Source: Lunularia cruciata
Taxonomy: Eukaryota; Streptophyta; Marchantiopsida; Lunulariales; Lunulariaceae
DNA: 64,000 nt
NCBI GenBank assembly: GCA_948567375.1
Contig: OX419759.1
Span: 33,891,493-33,955,492, forward strand
Direction of reading: 5' to 3'
Position numbers and translations under genes: made by a program. The notes under the pieces are model-generated. The model did no database searches, had not been told where the DNA came from, and was given only the letters and a program-made list of their open reading frames with translations. This document shows, one piece after another, positions 10,259 through 23,759 of this stretch; the stretch's first letter is position 1, and each line of letters starts with the position of its first letter.

Positions 10259-11530
10259 TTGATGACCAAGAATGAAGAAGAGTGGTTCATCAACTCAGGG
10301 TGCTCCAACCATATGACCCATCAGGCCAGTATTTTCAATTCTAAAATCATATTATCTGAATTATTGTCTGTGAATACGGGTGATGATATTGAGCATACTA
10401 TTACTCATATAAGCACTATCCCTTTCTCATCTCCATCTGCCAGTTTTAATGGTTTAGAAGAAGTACTTCATGTATCTACAATCACAAAGAATTTATTTTC
10501 TGTTTGCCAGATTATTGAGAAGGGTTTTCAAGTCTTATTTAAGTGAGATGATGTTTTTGGACAAGTATGAAAAATCTGCTATGCCCATAGTATGCAAACT
10601 TGAATCTAAAATTGGGAGGATGTTTGAATTAGACATCAAGATCCACACTATTACAAATCATAATGCTATGTTTATTCATCACTCGAGTGATTTTTCAGAT
10701 CTTGAGATGTGACATAACAGAGTGGGTCATATGACCTTCAAAGATTAAAGGTGTTACCTACCTCAGATCTGGTTATGGGGCTTGCAATATTTTCTTATCC
10801 TCTGCCTTTACAGGTTTGTGAGGCTTGTCAATTTGGTAAGCAAGCTAGACAACCCTTTAAGCATCATGATACAGAGTTTCTAAGGTGTTAAAATTGATCC
10901 ATACCGACATATGGACTACTTCAAAAAAGAGTTTAGCAAGCACTAAATATTTTATCTCGTTTATTGACAATGTTTCAAGATATACATGGTCTATTTTCTG
11001 AAAGCTAAATCAAATATGTTTTCAATATTCCAAATCTTTGAGCAGCTTATGGAGAAGCAATATGTTTATAACATCCTAAGTCTATGTTCTGATGGAGGAG
11101 GAGAGTTTATTTCAAACCAGTTTGATGCTTTTCTATATGAGCAAGGTATCAAGTATGAAGTTACCTGCAGCTACACACCTCAACAATATGGAGTTGTTGA
11201 GCGGAAGAACTGACATATTGCTGAAGTTGCAAGAGCCATGGTCAATGAGAAAGCAATGCACAAGTATTGTTAGGCAAAACCAAGTAATTGTGCAATTTAC
11301 TTGATGAATCTATCTCCTACTGCAGCAGTGCACAAAATGACACCTTTTCAAGCTCTTACAAGTAAGAAATCTGATTTATCAAATCTGAGTGTTTTTGGTT
11401 GTACGTGCTTTGTTCATGTTCTTGATGAGAACAGGAAAAATCTATATCCCAAAACCTAAAGGTGTATCTTTCTTAGATATGCCTCAAATTCTAAAGAATA
11501 TATGTGTTATAATTCTGATTTTAATATTTA
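10259..11530 (+). pseudogene. Ty1/copia protease, GAG-pre-integrase and integrase remnant
   Basis: The protease is recognisable by EEEWFINSGCSNHMT (D-S-G changed to N-S-G) from about 10274. The pre-integrase zinc region follows near 10720-10860 (RVGHMTFKRL, then CEACQFGKQ). The integrase core begins near 10890 (LIHTDIW), continues in the 10986-11213 frame (SDGGGEFISNQF, then GVVERKN) and carries on to FGCTCFVHV near 11395. Integrase would insert element DNA. Stops and frame changes occur every 100-250 bp. Nothing of the copia reverse transcriptase follows, so the element is truncated in AT-rich DNA near 11530. Confidence 0.85.
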
Positions 11531-11714
11531 TGTTTTAATATTATATTAATATATTGATTTAATATTTAATATTATATTAATTATGTTATATGAGACTGGT
11601 GTTTCTAGTGAGCTATCTGAGCTCTCAATCTCAACTATTTGAGAATCCCTGGTCAGGACAGGTTGTTGAGAAGCCTCTAGTCACTTGTCTCGATCTATGG
11701 GAAATGCTACATGC

Positions 11715-11782
11715 GGGCAAAACACATGATTCTGATCACTCTAAATTTTAGAAACGGGCCACATTCTGAAATGGAACATAAA
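11715..11782 (+). repeat. 68-bp repeat, right copy
   Basis: Partner of 8577-8644 in direct orientation. It opens GGGCAAAACACATGATTCTG. It marks the right border of the copia-containing segment. Confidence 0.75.
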
Positions 11783-11893
11783 ACGGTCCATTCACCAGAA
11801 AAGAAGACGAACCAACTTCGGAAACTCTTGATAGAAACAAAAATTGAAGGTGTTACCACTAGATTCTATTCCTTTTTCCGTCAAACTAGCTAA

Positions 11894-14800
11894 GTGCTTA
11901 TGGGCTAGTGTCTCTTATGAATCTTGGGGATTTATCCAAACAAATCTTTTGGAGATATTAATTAAGAGACTTTTATTTAGATAGTTACTAAAATCAAAGG
12001 TATATATGTTTGGACTGACCCGGGTCATGAAGTTACATTTAAATTCATTCTATTAAATTTTCTTTATTTTTTATCTATTTATAAAACTTATTATGCGAGG
12101 GGAGATCAATAAGATTATCATTAAAATTATTGTTGGGAGGAAATACCTTTCATTTTAATACATTTTTGAGTTTATTTAATTATCAGTTTTTTTATGAGGA
12201 ATTGGTCATAGAATTTCTTTTGCAATCTCTACATTTTAATTTTAATTTTTTTTCTAGTTTTATTTTTTATCACTATGAAAAATTTGCACGACAAAATAAA
12301 ATTATGAAATAACTATTGAAGTTATGTATGCGCATTTGGTACTCTAAAAACCAAATTTTGATTGAACCAATATTTGCTCATGGTAAAGCATAATATGGTT
12401 TTGATGATAAGTTCAAAATTTACCTAATTGGGCACGTCTAGCATTCTTTTAACTGTTGCAGGATCATTCGAACTAACCCATCAAGCTCACCGACAATTCA
12501 ACAGTTACACCTGAAAGTTTCATTACACAGTGACTTTAAAGCTCAAGCGGTAAAATTCTGTCAAAAATACCTAGTGCTTATCATGTTGACTCTAGTTAAG
12601 AACAAGATGAAAAAATCACCAATAGTACTAGATAATATAAAAATTATGAAAATGTGTTAAGATTTATTTGGCATTATTCTACAGATTGTGGGTGTAGTAT
12701 ATAATATCAATACTTCAAAAATAAGAAAAATATGTTTTACTTTGAATTCATATTATTTGGTAATATGGTTTTCATTATTGAAATTATATAATTAATTTTC
12801 TAGTAAAATTAAATAGCTAGGAATAAATATGAAAAAAAACAGAATAATAGTAGAAAAATAAGCATAATATCTATTTTGTGAGTTTCATGATATAATAATC
12901 AATTTGGCATTTCATTATTTTAAATTCAATCAATAAATGAGATATAAATTACAATGTCTATTAAAATATTATACATACTTATTGAATTTGAATATCCACT
13001 TTAATGATTTATGGTCAAACCTCTCTATCATTTATAATTTACTGTTTTCTAGTATTTATATCAAATTTTAACATTCTTGGAGATTTTTTTAGGAAATAAA
13101 GACTTGATGAATCCATACATAAAATATACTTTTATAATTATTTTCTATCTGATTTTAATTTTGATGTGCAATTTTTCCTTATAGAAATATTAAAAGAATT
13201 TCTAGCTAGATTGATACTCCATATTTATTTTATTATTTTCTCAAAGTACTATGAAAGATATATATCAAACAAAAATTGACTTTTCAAATTTTTGCAATAC
13301 TAATTGCTAGATATATTATCTAGAGGTGAAAATTAGCTTGGTTATATGTTGAAGGATGTTATGTATGATGGGCTAGGTAAATCAAATAGAGGTGTCACCA
13401 AAAGAGTACTTCTACTAATATGGCATGAGCCAAAAATAGACTAAAAACTTCAAAGCCAATGTTGGATGCCGAAACGGATAAATTAGGCCTCAAAAATGTG
13501 CACTTTCATCACGTGTATTTAAAAACCAACCTCCCTTCCCCTCATGTTTATCTCATTGAGAGCTTTCCAACGGTATCTCACCCATCCGATTTTGAGATTC
13601 CTACAAGAAGATTGTTTAAAAATTCCCTTTGATCAAAGATGGTTTGACCAACCAGACAGGATCAGAACCAACATGTCACCCATGCATACAACTAATCCAA
13701 GGGCAAAGCTCATTGACATGTCACCTATCCAAGGGTGGAGTTTACTTTGAGTGAATTCTCTTTGTTATATAATAAAGTCAAGGTGCTCCTTTGGGGGATT
13801 GGAATATTGAGTGTGAAGTTTTATGTTTCTTCTCATGTGTTTCTCTTAAGTTCTACTATCCTCGGAAGATTAAAATAGTGAAGCTAAAATCTATAAATTA
13901 TACTTTTTTAAATATAAAATATATTTTTTATATTTTTACTTATATTTTTTTCATGGGAATGTTGATATCATTGTATCATCCTGATTATAATAAACCAAAA
14001 AATTTATTAATAGAAAAATTGAAAAATGTTATAACATTTACTTATTTTAATATAGTTATACTACTATTATTTATAAGTGGTATGATTAATTACCAGTTCA
14101 ATTCTTTTTCCTATTTACATCAATTGCCAAGACCAATTGAAACAAAGTTACGAGAATTGATATGTGAATGCTTATGTCCTCATCCGCTGCTTAATTAATC
14201 TTATAGACGATGAGTTTAGTTATATATATTCTAAGCAAATCTTATTATCTCAATATAGTGTTGTCTAGCTACTAAGTAATGCATGCGCTTGTGTGTTATA
14301 TGAATCTTGGAGATAATATCCATAATTCTTTGAAGATACTATATTTACTTTTTAATCAAAATTATCTGAAAGTAGCATTGGATTTCTATTTCATCATAGA
14401 AGATACATACTTTGTCATTCACTTTGTGTATGTTGCTAAATTTAATTCTAAATCGTAACCAACCTTGTATGTTTCTATGTAAAGATAAAAGTATATATCA
14501 ATAACTTAAATTGATTTCTTTGATTTTGTTGCTCTTTATAAAAAAAAGCTTTTTTATATATTTATGTCTCAAGTTGAATAATAAATCATTCTGTTTTATT
14601 TTAAGCATCTTTCAACTCAACTTGATTTTAGAAGAAATCTTGTGAATATGTTAAATAGACTTTATAGACTATACATAAAGTACTGTTCATTTAGATTTAT
14701 TTTGGTTGATTAACAATATAGGATTGTTCCTTTTGATAGCTTTAAAGAGCAGAAATATTTGTGAAGCGTATAGAAAACCTAAGTATTAGAAAAGAAATAT

Positions 14801-17489
14801 AGAATTTAAGTTTATAAATTAGGATATGAGAATAAATTTTTAGAAATTTTCAATTTGATAATCAACATATGACAGTGGCTAACATCCTCTATTCCACTCC
14901 AAGCCGCGCTCCCAATTCCTCACGCAAAATTGTACCAAGGTTAAATTCAAATGCTCTTTATTTATCGGTCTTTAAAGATCATGAGGTCTTTAGGTATAAG
15001 AGATACGCTGTATATGTTAAGTCTAATACCAGATCCTTTTATTTTTTTCTTTTTGTCAATTCATAGGTGTACACTCCCCTCCTTTTAGTAAGCTTTTTGT
15101 GATCTTCCCTCAATAATAAGTTTTATATCAAGTGGGGTAATTGTTTTATATAATTTAAATTCGGCATTAAGGAAAAAGGTTATCTTTAATGTACATTATG
15201 ATTATTGAGATCATAAGATATATTTATTTATTTATTTATTTAATTAAATTTATCAAAATTTTATATCAAAAAGGGAATGAAATAAATTTTACAACACACT
15301 TTCTAGGAAAAAAAGGATATAAAATCGAGTCTTACCATACTAATTGCTTAAGGATTTTTAACCAAGCGTCTGCAAACTAAGATCTTTAGATCCGTTAAAT
15401 CAGTTTTAATTATATAAATACAGGTATTTAAGATTATTATTGAAATGTAAACCAAAATGTTATGTTCTGAGGAGTCATAAGGGGAAAAAAACCAGCCGAA
15501 ATCCAGACCAGAGAAATAATCATAATCCAAACCCTAAGATTTTATAGGCACATTCGTAAATATTACTTATTCGATAGGAGTGATCCGTCAAAACATTTAC
15601 CGAAAGCTTACTAGATGAGCCTATCTTCAGTCAATTCGAAAGTAAAACCCTCCCTTCTACTCTCATTTTCTCATATTCGGTCCTTTGACGTTTTGCCTGG
15701 ACTCAAGCCAGACACTATCGACCTCGCTGCACTTCAACTTTTCTCATCTGATGCTCTTTCCATAGGAGATCTTGCTATGAAACTTGTACCATTTCTTTAA
15801 AAAAAGAGAAAAAATGCATTTGTAAATTTTATTTATAAATATATTAATGATCTTAGTAAGAAAAGCATCTATATGCAATGACTTGTTTTGTAAGTTCCTT
15901 ATGTGTTTTAATTTAATATAATATTAAAATAATAATATTGATTAACATATGTTTAGACTATGTACATACTATTTACACTTATCTTAAAATAAAATTTTAA
16001 TAAGAGACTGATATTAAAATATATTTATGTTTAAAATAATATTTATGAGATATATTATATCATTGAAGTTAAATTTATTTTTGTGTGTTATGAAATTAAT
16101 TATAAATATATTATATTCTAAGCTGGTTATATTACTTTACCCTTAGCTTCTTGATATATTAGATAACTTATCAAACTTCTATTATGAACTTAGGATATAT
16201 GCTTATTTAAATTAGGGGAGATTCATGTCTCTACTCAATTAACCATAACTTGTGAGATGATATATATTTGTAGATAAAAAAGTTAAGCGGATGTGTTAAC
16301 TTCCAATATTATTTTAATATTTTGATAGAGTCATAAGTGCAATAAATTTCATATTAAGAGAAGCATTAAAATTTTTTAATTGAAAAATCAATTATATCAA
16401 ATAATATTTATTTTGAATATAAATAATTATATAAAACCCCGTGAGATCTTAATCACCATAATAATACAATTCTAAGGGGATCTAATAAAGGTCTAAAGAA
16501 AAATTCACTTATATAAAGAAATAGTTAGAAATATTCTATATGGAAAAAATATAATTAGCATACTTTACATGGTACCTTAATCATATTTGCATACTAATAA
16601 GATATTGGAGTAGATTTAGTGGATGCTTAAATAAATTGCAACTCAACATACTCTTAAATTGAAGGAGAAGTATTTGATATTGAGTAAATATCCATTCCTA
16701 TACTATACCTTACTCACATTATCCTTTGCAATGGAATACTGAAAGGGAAATGGTAAAAGCTTCAACTTAATTACATGAAACAAGACACATATTTATTTGA
16801 TCGAAAAAACAGACATTTTACCACATTGCCATAATAATAATACCAAGTAAAGGAGAGATACTAAAGGACTTCACATCTTTGACTATAATTATTCAAATAG
16901 TTCCAATTATATTGATCATACTTAAAGACTGGTTTAATAAAATAAAATAGAACTTATTTAAAAGTTGAGATAAAATATAAAAAGGGAAAAATTACTTAAA
17001 TTTTCACAATTCAATGAGAAACTATGAAGATATAATTATACAAAAGCAATAATGAAAATTTTCATTTATAATCAAACTAAATGTACTATATGCCTATAAA
17101 TTACATCTAAGGTCTTCCCCTTAACATGTTCTCAAAATACTTACAACCTCTTTTAAATTATGGCTTTTGTATCTGCCAAATGCCATTACTCTTTCATAAC
17201 TAATAATTTTTGGCATCTTATAACTTATGATCATATGTCAAAAATTTATAAGTTACCAAGAGAAAAGTATATAGAAGAAAAATGTACTTAAAAAATATAG
17301 TACAAATACTTTATAAAAGCCAACTATCAAGGATACTTTTTTTTTCTTTCATTTCTTAGAGTTTCTTGCATGGTTTGAAGTTGTTTGAGCGATGCATAAT
17401 CTGTAGTATTGGAGTGGTCAAGCATGGAGATCACAACCTGGATGCTTTTGAGTTTTTGTATTTTTGTAAAGACACATCTCTTGGTTAGG
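11894..17489. other. AT-rich gene-poor desert
   Basis: Most of this interval is strongly AT-rich, with many A/T runs and short chance ORFs. A less AT-rich island at about 13380-13760 ends near a TATATAATAAAG string and resembles repeat-derived promoter or LTR sequence, but no LTR partner was found. The 135-codon ORF at 13791-14198 is hydrophobic and of extreme composition, so I do not treat it as a gene. No RNA gene or recognisable transposase was found before 17.5 kb. Confidence 0.55.
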
Positions 17490-18840
17490 TTTTCATTGTC
17501 GATGCTTTCTTTTGTATTTGGTCTTGCACCAACGTGACACGTTCTTCATCGTTCTTCATTGTTTCTTCATCGTTCTTCATCATTGAGTTCTTGATGAACC
17601 TCCTTCTCACTAAAAGGATAAACAAGTCTTTGATTGACATTCTATATTGGATTGGAAGTTGTGCAAGCACGTTTACAATTTCATCTTCAATATTTTGCTA
17701 ACCAATAGGAAGTGCCACTTTTATTGTTGTGTTTACCATAAGCCTTGTGTGGTTGAAGTAATTTGCAATGGTGAGAGAGCACTAATTTTATTCCATGTTA
17801 TTGTGCATCATTGCATTGTTATCAATTGATAGATTTTGTAAATTTTTCTCCTTGCTTATCCTTGTAAATTGTATTTTGTAACGGTAAGCAATGATAGTGA
17901 TACTTGAATGAAAATATTATTCCAACATCCATTGGTTGGATTTTACAAGTTGTATTTGGAGAAAGAAATACAATTTCAACATTTGTCAAATTTAGGTTCT
18001 ACGTGATATATGACGCACATTGTCAAGAAGCAACAAAATTTTCAATTTGAGATTCTCATATCCCTATCAATGCTCTAAAGCCACTTTTGGAATAATCTTC
18101 TTACCATCTTTGCTCTTCTTGCATGGCAATCCATTATCTATAGCATTGTGCTTGTTGAAGCAATGAGTTTGACTGCATGACCAATGAAAAACAACTTTAA
18201 CTATATGATCCATTAGACTTAGCAAAAAGCACAATTTATCATTCTTTGAACCTTCTATTGGACCTTCCGCAATTGTTTGAGAAAAGATAGTGCTATAAAA
18301 AGTCATGTCTCTTCCATGTTGTAGATGTAAACATGACAATATTCTTGGATCTTGGCTTTGATGGCAGGAAGTGCAACTTCCAAGATCTACTGAAATAGTT
18401 TCACCATGGATTTTGAAATTATGGACATTTTGGTGTTTTTGAAACTTGTACAACCATCTATTGGTAACTTGGGACCATTTGCACCAAGGTTCAAACGCAT
18501 AGCAAAATCATGAGCTTTTTGTTGAATCAGAGCACATGTAAGCACAAGATGATTAGCTTGACATTGTTGATTGAGGTTGTCAAAGTGTGGTCTAATTGTG
18601 GATAATTAATAGCCTGTGCAAGCTTATTTTCAAGAGTTTTTGCATTCATAGACTTGTAATGTTGGAGTTTGCCAAGAATATTGCTTATGGCATCCTTGCT
18701 TGCTATATTTTCAAGAGAAGACTCTCATTTTGCCCATTTTGCTATAGAGACTTGCAATGCATTTGGATTTGCATTTTTGTATTTGCAAATAGAGAGCCTT
18801 TGCTCATTTTTAGGATGAGTGATAGACATAGATGCATTTG
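17490..18840 (-). pseudogene. pogo/Tigger-type (Tc1/mariner superfamily) transposase remnant
   Basis: Read on the minus strand, the domain order is that of a pogo/CENP-B-like transposase, which cuts and pastes its own DNA. A psq-type helix-turn-helix lies at about 18.83-18.60 kb (KYKNANPNALQVSIAKWAKE and DAISNILGKLQHY). A CENP-B-type helix-turn-helix follows at 18.57-18.42 kb (ALIQQKAHDFAMRL, then WLYKFQKHQNVHNFKIHGE). The DDE domain at 18.40-17.86 kb has AEGPIEGSKNDKL, a weak DN motif near 18030, and FLSPNTTCKIQPMDVGII with the third acid. The tail near 17.66 kb has LPIQYRMSIKDLF. There are several frame changes and stops. Terminal inverted repeats were not found. Confidence 0.8.
17540..17583. 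repeat. Short tandem repeat (CGTTCTTCAT-like units)
   Basis: Four imperfect 10-11-bp units related to CGTTCTTCATC lie in the region coding for the transposase tail. On the minus strand they encode the repeated MKNDEE residues. Confidence 0.7.
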
Positions 18841-20758
18841 ATTTTCTATCAATATCAGCAGTTGTTAAGCAACATTATTTCCACTTTGCACTTTTTGAAG
18901 ACAATATTGTATGTAATAAGGTGAAACATTCCCAAAGCAAAACCAAGTACTACTCTAAATATTCATGAGGCCTCAAGATACGGATCATCTTTTTGAAAAA
19001 TGATTGTACTTGAAAATGAGATAGATCTATTGAGGTAAAATTAATTGACCTTAATCAAATTTAGAATAATCATAAGATTCATAAATAGTTTAGAATACAT
19101 GTAATTGTAGAAATATAAGAATTATAAATAAGAATTATAATAATTATAAATAATAAACAAAAAATGATTTTTTATTTCAAAATAAGATTAAAAGTATAAA
19201 TACCTCCATTAAATAAAATAACCCTTTTCATAACCAAATAATTCTAGCCATTTAAGTCTTACACACACAAGAAGTTTAAATATATTGTCCATTCACAAAA
19301 TCCATGAAATTGTATATATCATCTGTTCATTCTAGGAATTTAAGCACACAAACATTTACAATTGACATTTCAAAGTTGTAATGTTGATTGTATTAGATTA
19401 GATATCTATTTTCTTTAAATTATACAATGTTATCTTTTTGGATATGGAGGTTTCAAATTTAGATATGTGGATTTTAAACATTACATAGGTGAGTTCCAAA
19501 ATTCAAAAAAAAGTTCCAATTGTCATGCCATTTGTAGTATCGCATCTAGATTGCTCGGACATTGGAGTTCCAGTGATAGTAGTTAGAGGCATTTTGGTAG
19601 TTACTCATAGACTACTTTTTTACGGCAAATTTTGTGTTTAGTGTACTAACTTCATGGTGGGGCCTACCGTCAATTGCACTGTCCACTCCATCGCATGTGC
19701 CGTCAGCGGGACTGTTAGGATGAGACCTAGGTCAAAATTAGGAGTATACCTTCGAAGTGCAGCTCCAGAGAGCTCACTTCTCTGATGTTGAGCCTTCGAG
19801 TTCTTGGCTAGACTAGACAAAAAACCGGCAAGAGTCACATGGATTCTCTTAGCTAGAGTGGGTGTGGCTTGACTATAATTAGTGCCCTATTGTTGGCAAG
19901 TTGTTGAGGATCAGATCATGTATTGATCTGAGTTCAGTTGATTTGAGTTGTAAACAATCTGATTACATAAGAAAAGTGAGTCAAGGGGAAATAGGGTGCA
20001 TGAACTGCGAGTGTTGGTGGTATCTCCAAGCTTGATGGATCATGGTGTCTCGATTGAGTAGTTCAGATTTCCTTGAGAGAATGTGTGTGCGGAAACGCTA
20101 GCAAAATTTGGAGCCAAGGAGAAGCAATTTTTAAGCGGTAGTTATGATTTTGAGCTCAAGACCAATTTATTGCGAGTTGAGCTCAAAAATTGAAATTGAA
20201 GGTGGAGTTGGGAGCATATCCTTGCAAATTAGAGATTGGACAAAACCCATTTTCCAATTTGGCTTGAGTGAAGAGTTAGCAGAGGATTTGCCGGTCAGCC
20301 ATTTTTAGGGATTTATGTCAGATTTTACATCAGATTTTGTGAAGGAGTTACATCAATTTTGCCAACTCGGTGATCCTCGTAGCTCAAGAAGTAGATAGAT
20401 ACTCCGATTATGTTAAATGCCAAATGGTGGTAGAGTCAATCCTGTGTTGATTTATGGGATGGAGGGTTTTTGTTTAATATTCTTGTGATTGGATCCCTTC
20501 CATTCTCTACTTCCTATTTATGCACTATGTTTGTATGAGGTGCACTGAATTTTGAGCATTGGTGCTTTGGTGTGCTCTCGGTAGTGAGGCTGGAGTGATG
20601 ACCAATCAGACTATATTGTTTCTCTTTGGTGAAGCAAGAAGTGATGATCTTCATACCATGAGAATGCGTGTTGTGATGGCAAGTTACAGGTCACCCTTGC
20701 CCCTAGTGTAGTTGTCTCAATTAAAGGTTACATTAGTGGGTAGTGTGTTTAGTTAGTT
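18841..20758. other. No gene; possible 5' region of the old gypsy element
   Basis: 18.84-19.5 kb is AT-rich with nothing recognisable. From about 19.55 kb the composition shifts toward that of the gypsy element beginning near 20.8 kb. This part may be its leader or 5' LTR, but I found no second copy and no clear primer-binding site. Confidence 0.35.
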
Positions 20759-20989
20759 TTGGCACTTGGTGGTGCTTGGTTGATGTTGGTACTTGGTAGT
20801 GCTCGGTTGGTGTTGGCACTTGGTGGTTCTTGGTTGGTGTTTGCACTTGGTAAGGTACTTGTTGTTGCAGTTTGCGGTTGTGGTTATGGTTACTTTGTCA
20901 CAACGGAGTTCTTTGGAGATTCCAGAGGAGATAGCATTGTAATATGCAGTGGGTTTACTCGGAGTGGCGCTCAATATCAACATGTATCT

Positions 20990-22200
20990 AAGGTCCCAAT
21001 GAGAGAGGAGATTGACTCTGAGTTGGAGTTTGACACAAGAGCTGATTCAATTGAGAGTGCACTTGACATGTACGCATTGTTGTTGTGGGACATGGATGAG
21101 ATTTATGAGGCCTCCAAAGGCCCTACGTGTGGTACAATGGGTACCATTGAGTTGGATGACTTCATGCAAGAGTTTGATAGTTGGTGTGATCTAAAGCAGA
21201 TGCGGAACCCAACTTTGTTTACACCATGCATGGCATGGAAGAGGTTGTTTCGGCACTTGGAGGATCCAGCGATAGATGACTACCATGAGTTCAGGAGAGC
21301 TCATTTGGAGGAGATTGAGTTATGGAGACAATATTGGTCTCCAAATTATATCTCTATCACTTTAGGCTCGGTTGCCAAGAGTACATCGGTTGTACCCACA
21401 AGTTCTAGCTCAAGTAGTGTTGGTGGAGCTAGTGGAGGTGCACTAGATGGAGATAGTGTTACCATGTGTGGAGGCACCGCTATAGGAGGTGGTGTGGTAC
21501 TGGGGTTTAACCCCATGGTAGAGTTCTTCTAGTGTTTGAGGCAAAACTACCAGGGAGTGCGGACAAACAAGCTAAGGAGCTTGCAGGAGTTCTAGCAAAG
21601 GCTGGAGAGAGCCTATGCAAGGCATACACTTGCATGAGGCGGCTGATCAATTTCCCTCAAGGAGTTATTGAGGTCCAAGCAGTCTAGTTTTGGTATAGTA
21701 TATTGGACAAGGAGTTGCAATGTAGAGTTTGTGATGCTATGTTGTTACATGCTACTTCACCTACTTTGGTAGTGGTCTTTGGTTTGGCTAAGCATATTGA
21801 GCTCAACATGGTGGAGGAGAGGATGGTGATATCTAGAGTTGGTAGGGAGACCTCATCCACAGCTATTACTTCTTCTAGAGTGCAACAGAGTGTACCACGC
21901 CTAGTTGATTTTTGAGGACAGGGTGGACAGCCCAGATCATATGGAGCAAGTGGAGGGCCTATTGTAGTTAGACCCTTACCTTCATTTTTGGATCAATAGT
22001 AGCCAATAAGTGGTAGTGTTGCTTGTTGGACTTGTGGTGGATCTCACCATAGGAGAGAGTGTACTTAGGGCAGTGGACTTGATACCTCTGGTGCATCACA
22101 ACTAGCACAGAGGCAATGTGAGCATTGCCATAGATTTGGTCACACTAGTGACCAATGCTTTGACCTACACCCAGAGTTACGGAGTGGTAAGGCTACTATG
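20990..22200 (+). pseudogene. Gag and zinc-knuckle region of the old gypsy element
   Basis: The frame from about 20.99 kb reads a Gag-like helical region (SALDMYALLLWDMDEIYEA, then AWKRLFRHLEDPAIDDYHEF) up to a stop at 21532. The capsid-like part continues in other frames: LINFPQGVIEVQAV, then FWYSILDKELQCRVCDAMLL near 21.69 kb. Two zinc fingers follow. A degenerate CWTCGGSHHRREC lies near 22023. A perfect CX2CX4HX4C (CEHCHRFGHTSDQC) lies at 22117-22158. Gag would assemble the particle and bind RNA. Several stops and frame changes are present. The 20759 ATG of the longest ORF lies in low-complexity Gly/Leu/Val sequence and is probably not the true start. Confidence 0.7.
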
Positions 22201-22679
22201 GCAAGTAGTTGAGGAGCTTTAGTTCATGGAGGTAGAGGTGGTGGTAAAGGATCTACTATTGCACCTAGTAGAGGTGCAATACTTGCCCTTACTTCTAATA
22301 TAGTTATGGCTACTTGGATTGAGCAATTGGAGTAGAGATTGGCTAGTATGGCCATTGCTCAAAGGAGATCAGATTTGGGTGTTGAGGCTTGCACCTCATA
22401 TGCTAGTGATAGAGATGCTTTGGACTTCATGTGCGGAGCAACTCAGGTGGATGCATCTATAGCAATGACTAGGAGTGCAGTACATGCTCCAAAGCCTAGA
22501 GGAGCATCAGTGGAGTTGGACCCATAGAGAGGAGAGGTTGGGAGACAGGTCAGACTTCCCTAGTCTTTCATGCTATTTGAGGCATTATAGACAACATCCA
22601 TGGCTCCTAGACATCCTAGTGTAGGTGTGGTAGGTGGTGATGGAGTGCATGATGGAATACTTACTAGTTAACCACCTGC

Positions 22680-23690
22680 TACTACACAGACTGAGTCTAG
22701 CACAATGTTGGGGGCGGCTCAGCTGATTGTGTGGTGCCCTTTATTTTCAGCCAATGACATGTCTACATTCGGAATTGACCCAACCCTAGTGTTTTGGTTG
22801 GCTGCCATGCTTTGTGAGAGGAGGAATGATGCCATTCCTAGTGCTAGAGCAGAGGTGGTTAGTAGTGGACTTGACTTGGTTGAGGAGTATGGGATCCGTT
22901 CAATGACCAGTGGTTTATGGAAGGCAGCAACGGCTAGATTGGAGGAGTTGCCAACTAGACTAGCCTTTGAGAGAGCATGGTTCACACCTAGTGTTGTTCT
23001 ATTGGATAACCAAAGGGGGATTTTCCACTTGGTGGGACCTTTAGGGAAGGTCTATACACCACAAAAAGTCTTGTTAGACTCTACTGTGCAGCCCCTTATG
23101 TTGGGAAGGCTGCAATAGGCAGTTTGGAGTTATAGACGATCGATGTGGAGAGGAGTCCATTTCAGATCCAAACATCTCTAGATGGTGATTCGACATAGTA
23201 CATCACACATGTGGAGCTTGTTGTCCAGGTTTAGCCTACTCATCCGACTGATAGCTTGGTGGTGAGAGCTCTAGCTATTGCAACAATAGTTGAGTCATAC
23301 AATGTGCTAGTTGGGGGAGTAGTGTTGTATTCCATGGGTTTCAGTATTGACTATTGGGAGGAGACAACCTCCTATAGACTAGGTTGGCAGTTTGGTGAGG
23401 GACGGGTATGTCACCTACCAGTACGCTTCAGTAGTGGTAGTCTTGGCTCACTACAATCTGGGACCATGGCAGCATCAATTTTAGCTTTCAATGGTGTAGT
23501 TACTTGGCCTTGTGATTTATTGGAGGGGAATGCCTATGTAGAGGATACTCAAGTACCAGAGGAGATCAATTGGATTTGGAGTACAAGTGGGATTGTTCCA
23601 TCTACCTTGGGTGTTCCATTGTGGAGTTTAGAGGAGGCATTGCAGCAACATGCAGATTGGTTGGTGCAGTAGGCTTGGAGTGGAGCCTTT
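22680..23690 (+). pseudogene. Retropepsin-like protease region of the old gypsy element
   Basis: The stretch contains VLLDSTVQPLMLG at about 23068-23106. This corresponds to the aspartic protease active site (hydrophobic-hydrophobic-D-S/T-G); the Gly is replaced by Thr here. Downstream, ESYNVLVGGVVLYSMGF (near 23290) resembles the second conserved protease block (hydrophobic-hydrophobic-G). Then come SIDYWEETTSYRLGWQ and a spacer that runs into the methyltransferase. The protease would cleave the polyprotein. An in-frame stop follows the active site at 23116, and a frame change occurs before 23256. Confidence 0.65.
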
Positions 23691-23759
23691 GTACCACCAG
23701 GAGATGAGTATAAGGATGAGCCTCCAGAGTCAATTACCTTGACACCTCTGGATACCACA

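Noticed and set aside
13791-14198. 135-codon plus-strand ORF with hydrophobic segments, at first sight an organelle-type membrane protein
   Set aside because: It lies in extremely AT-rich DNA, its residues are those encoded by A/T codons, and no family or organelle gene was recognised. A chance ORF is more likely.
18596-18841. 81-codon plus-strand ORF rich in Cys and Phe
   Set aside because: It is the shadow of the transposase helix-turn-helix read on the minus strand.
20759-20990. Start of the gag ORF at 20759 as the true start codon
   Set aside because: The first 75 or so codons are a repetitive Gly/Leu/Val/Ala stretch from a tandem GCACTTGGTGGT-like repeat, unlike Gag. The recognisable part starts later.
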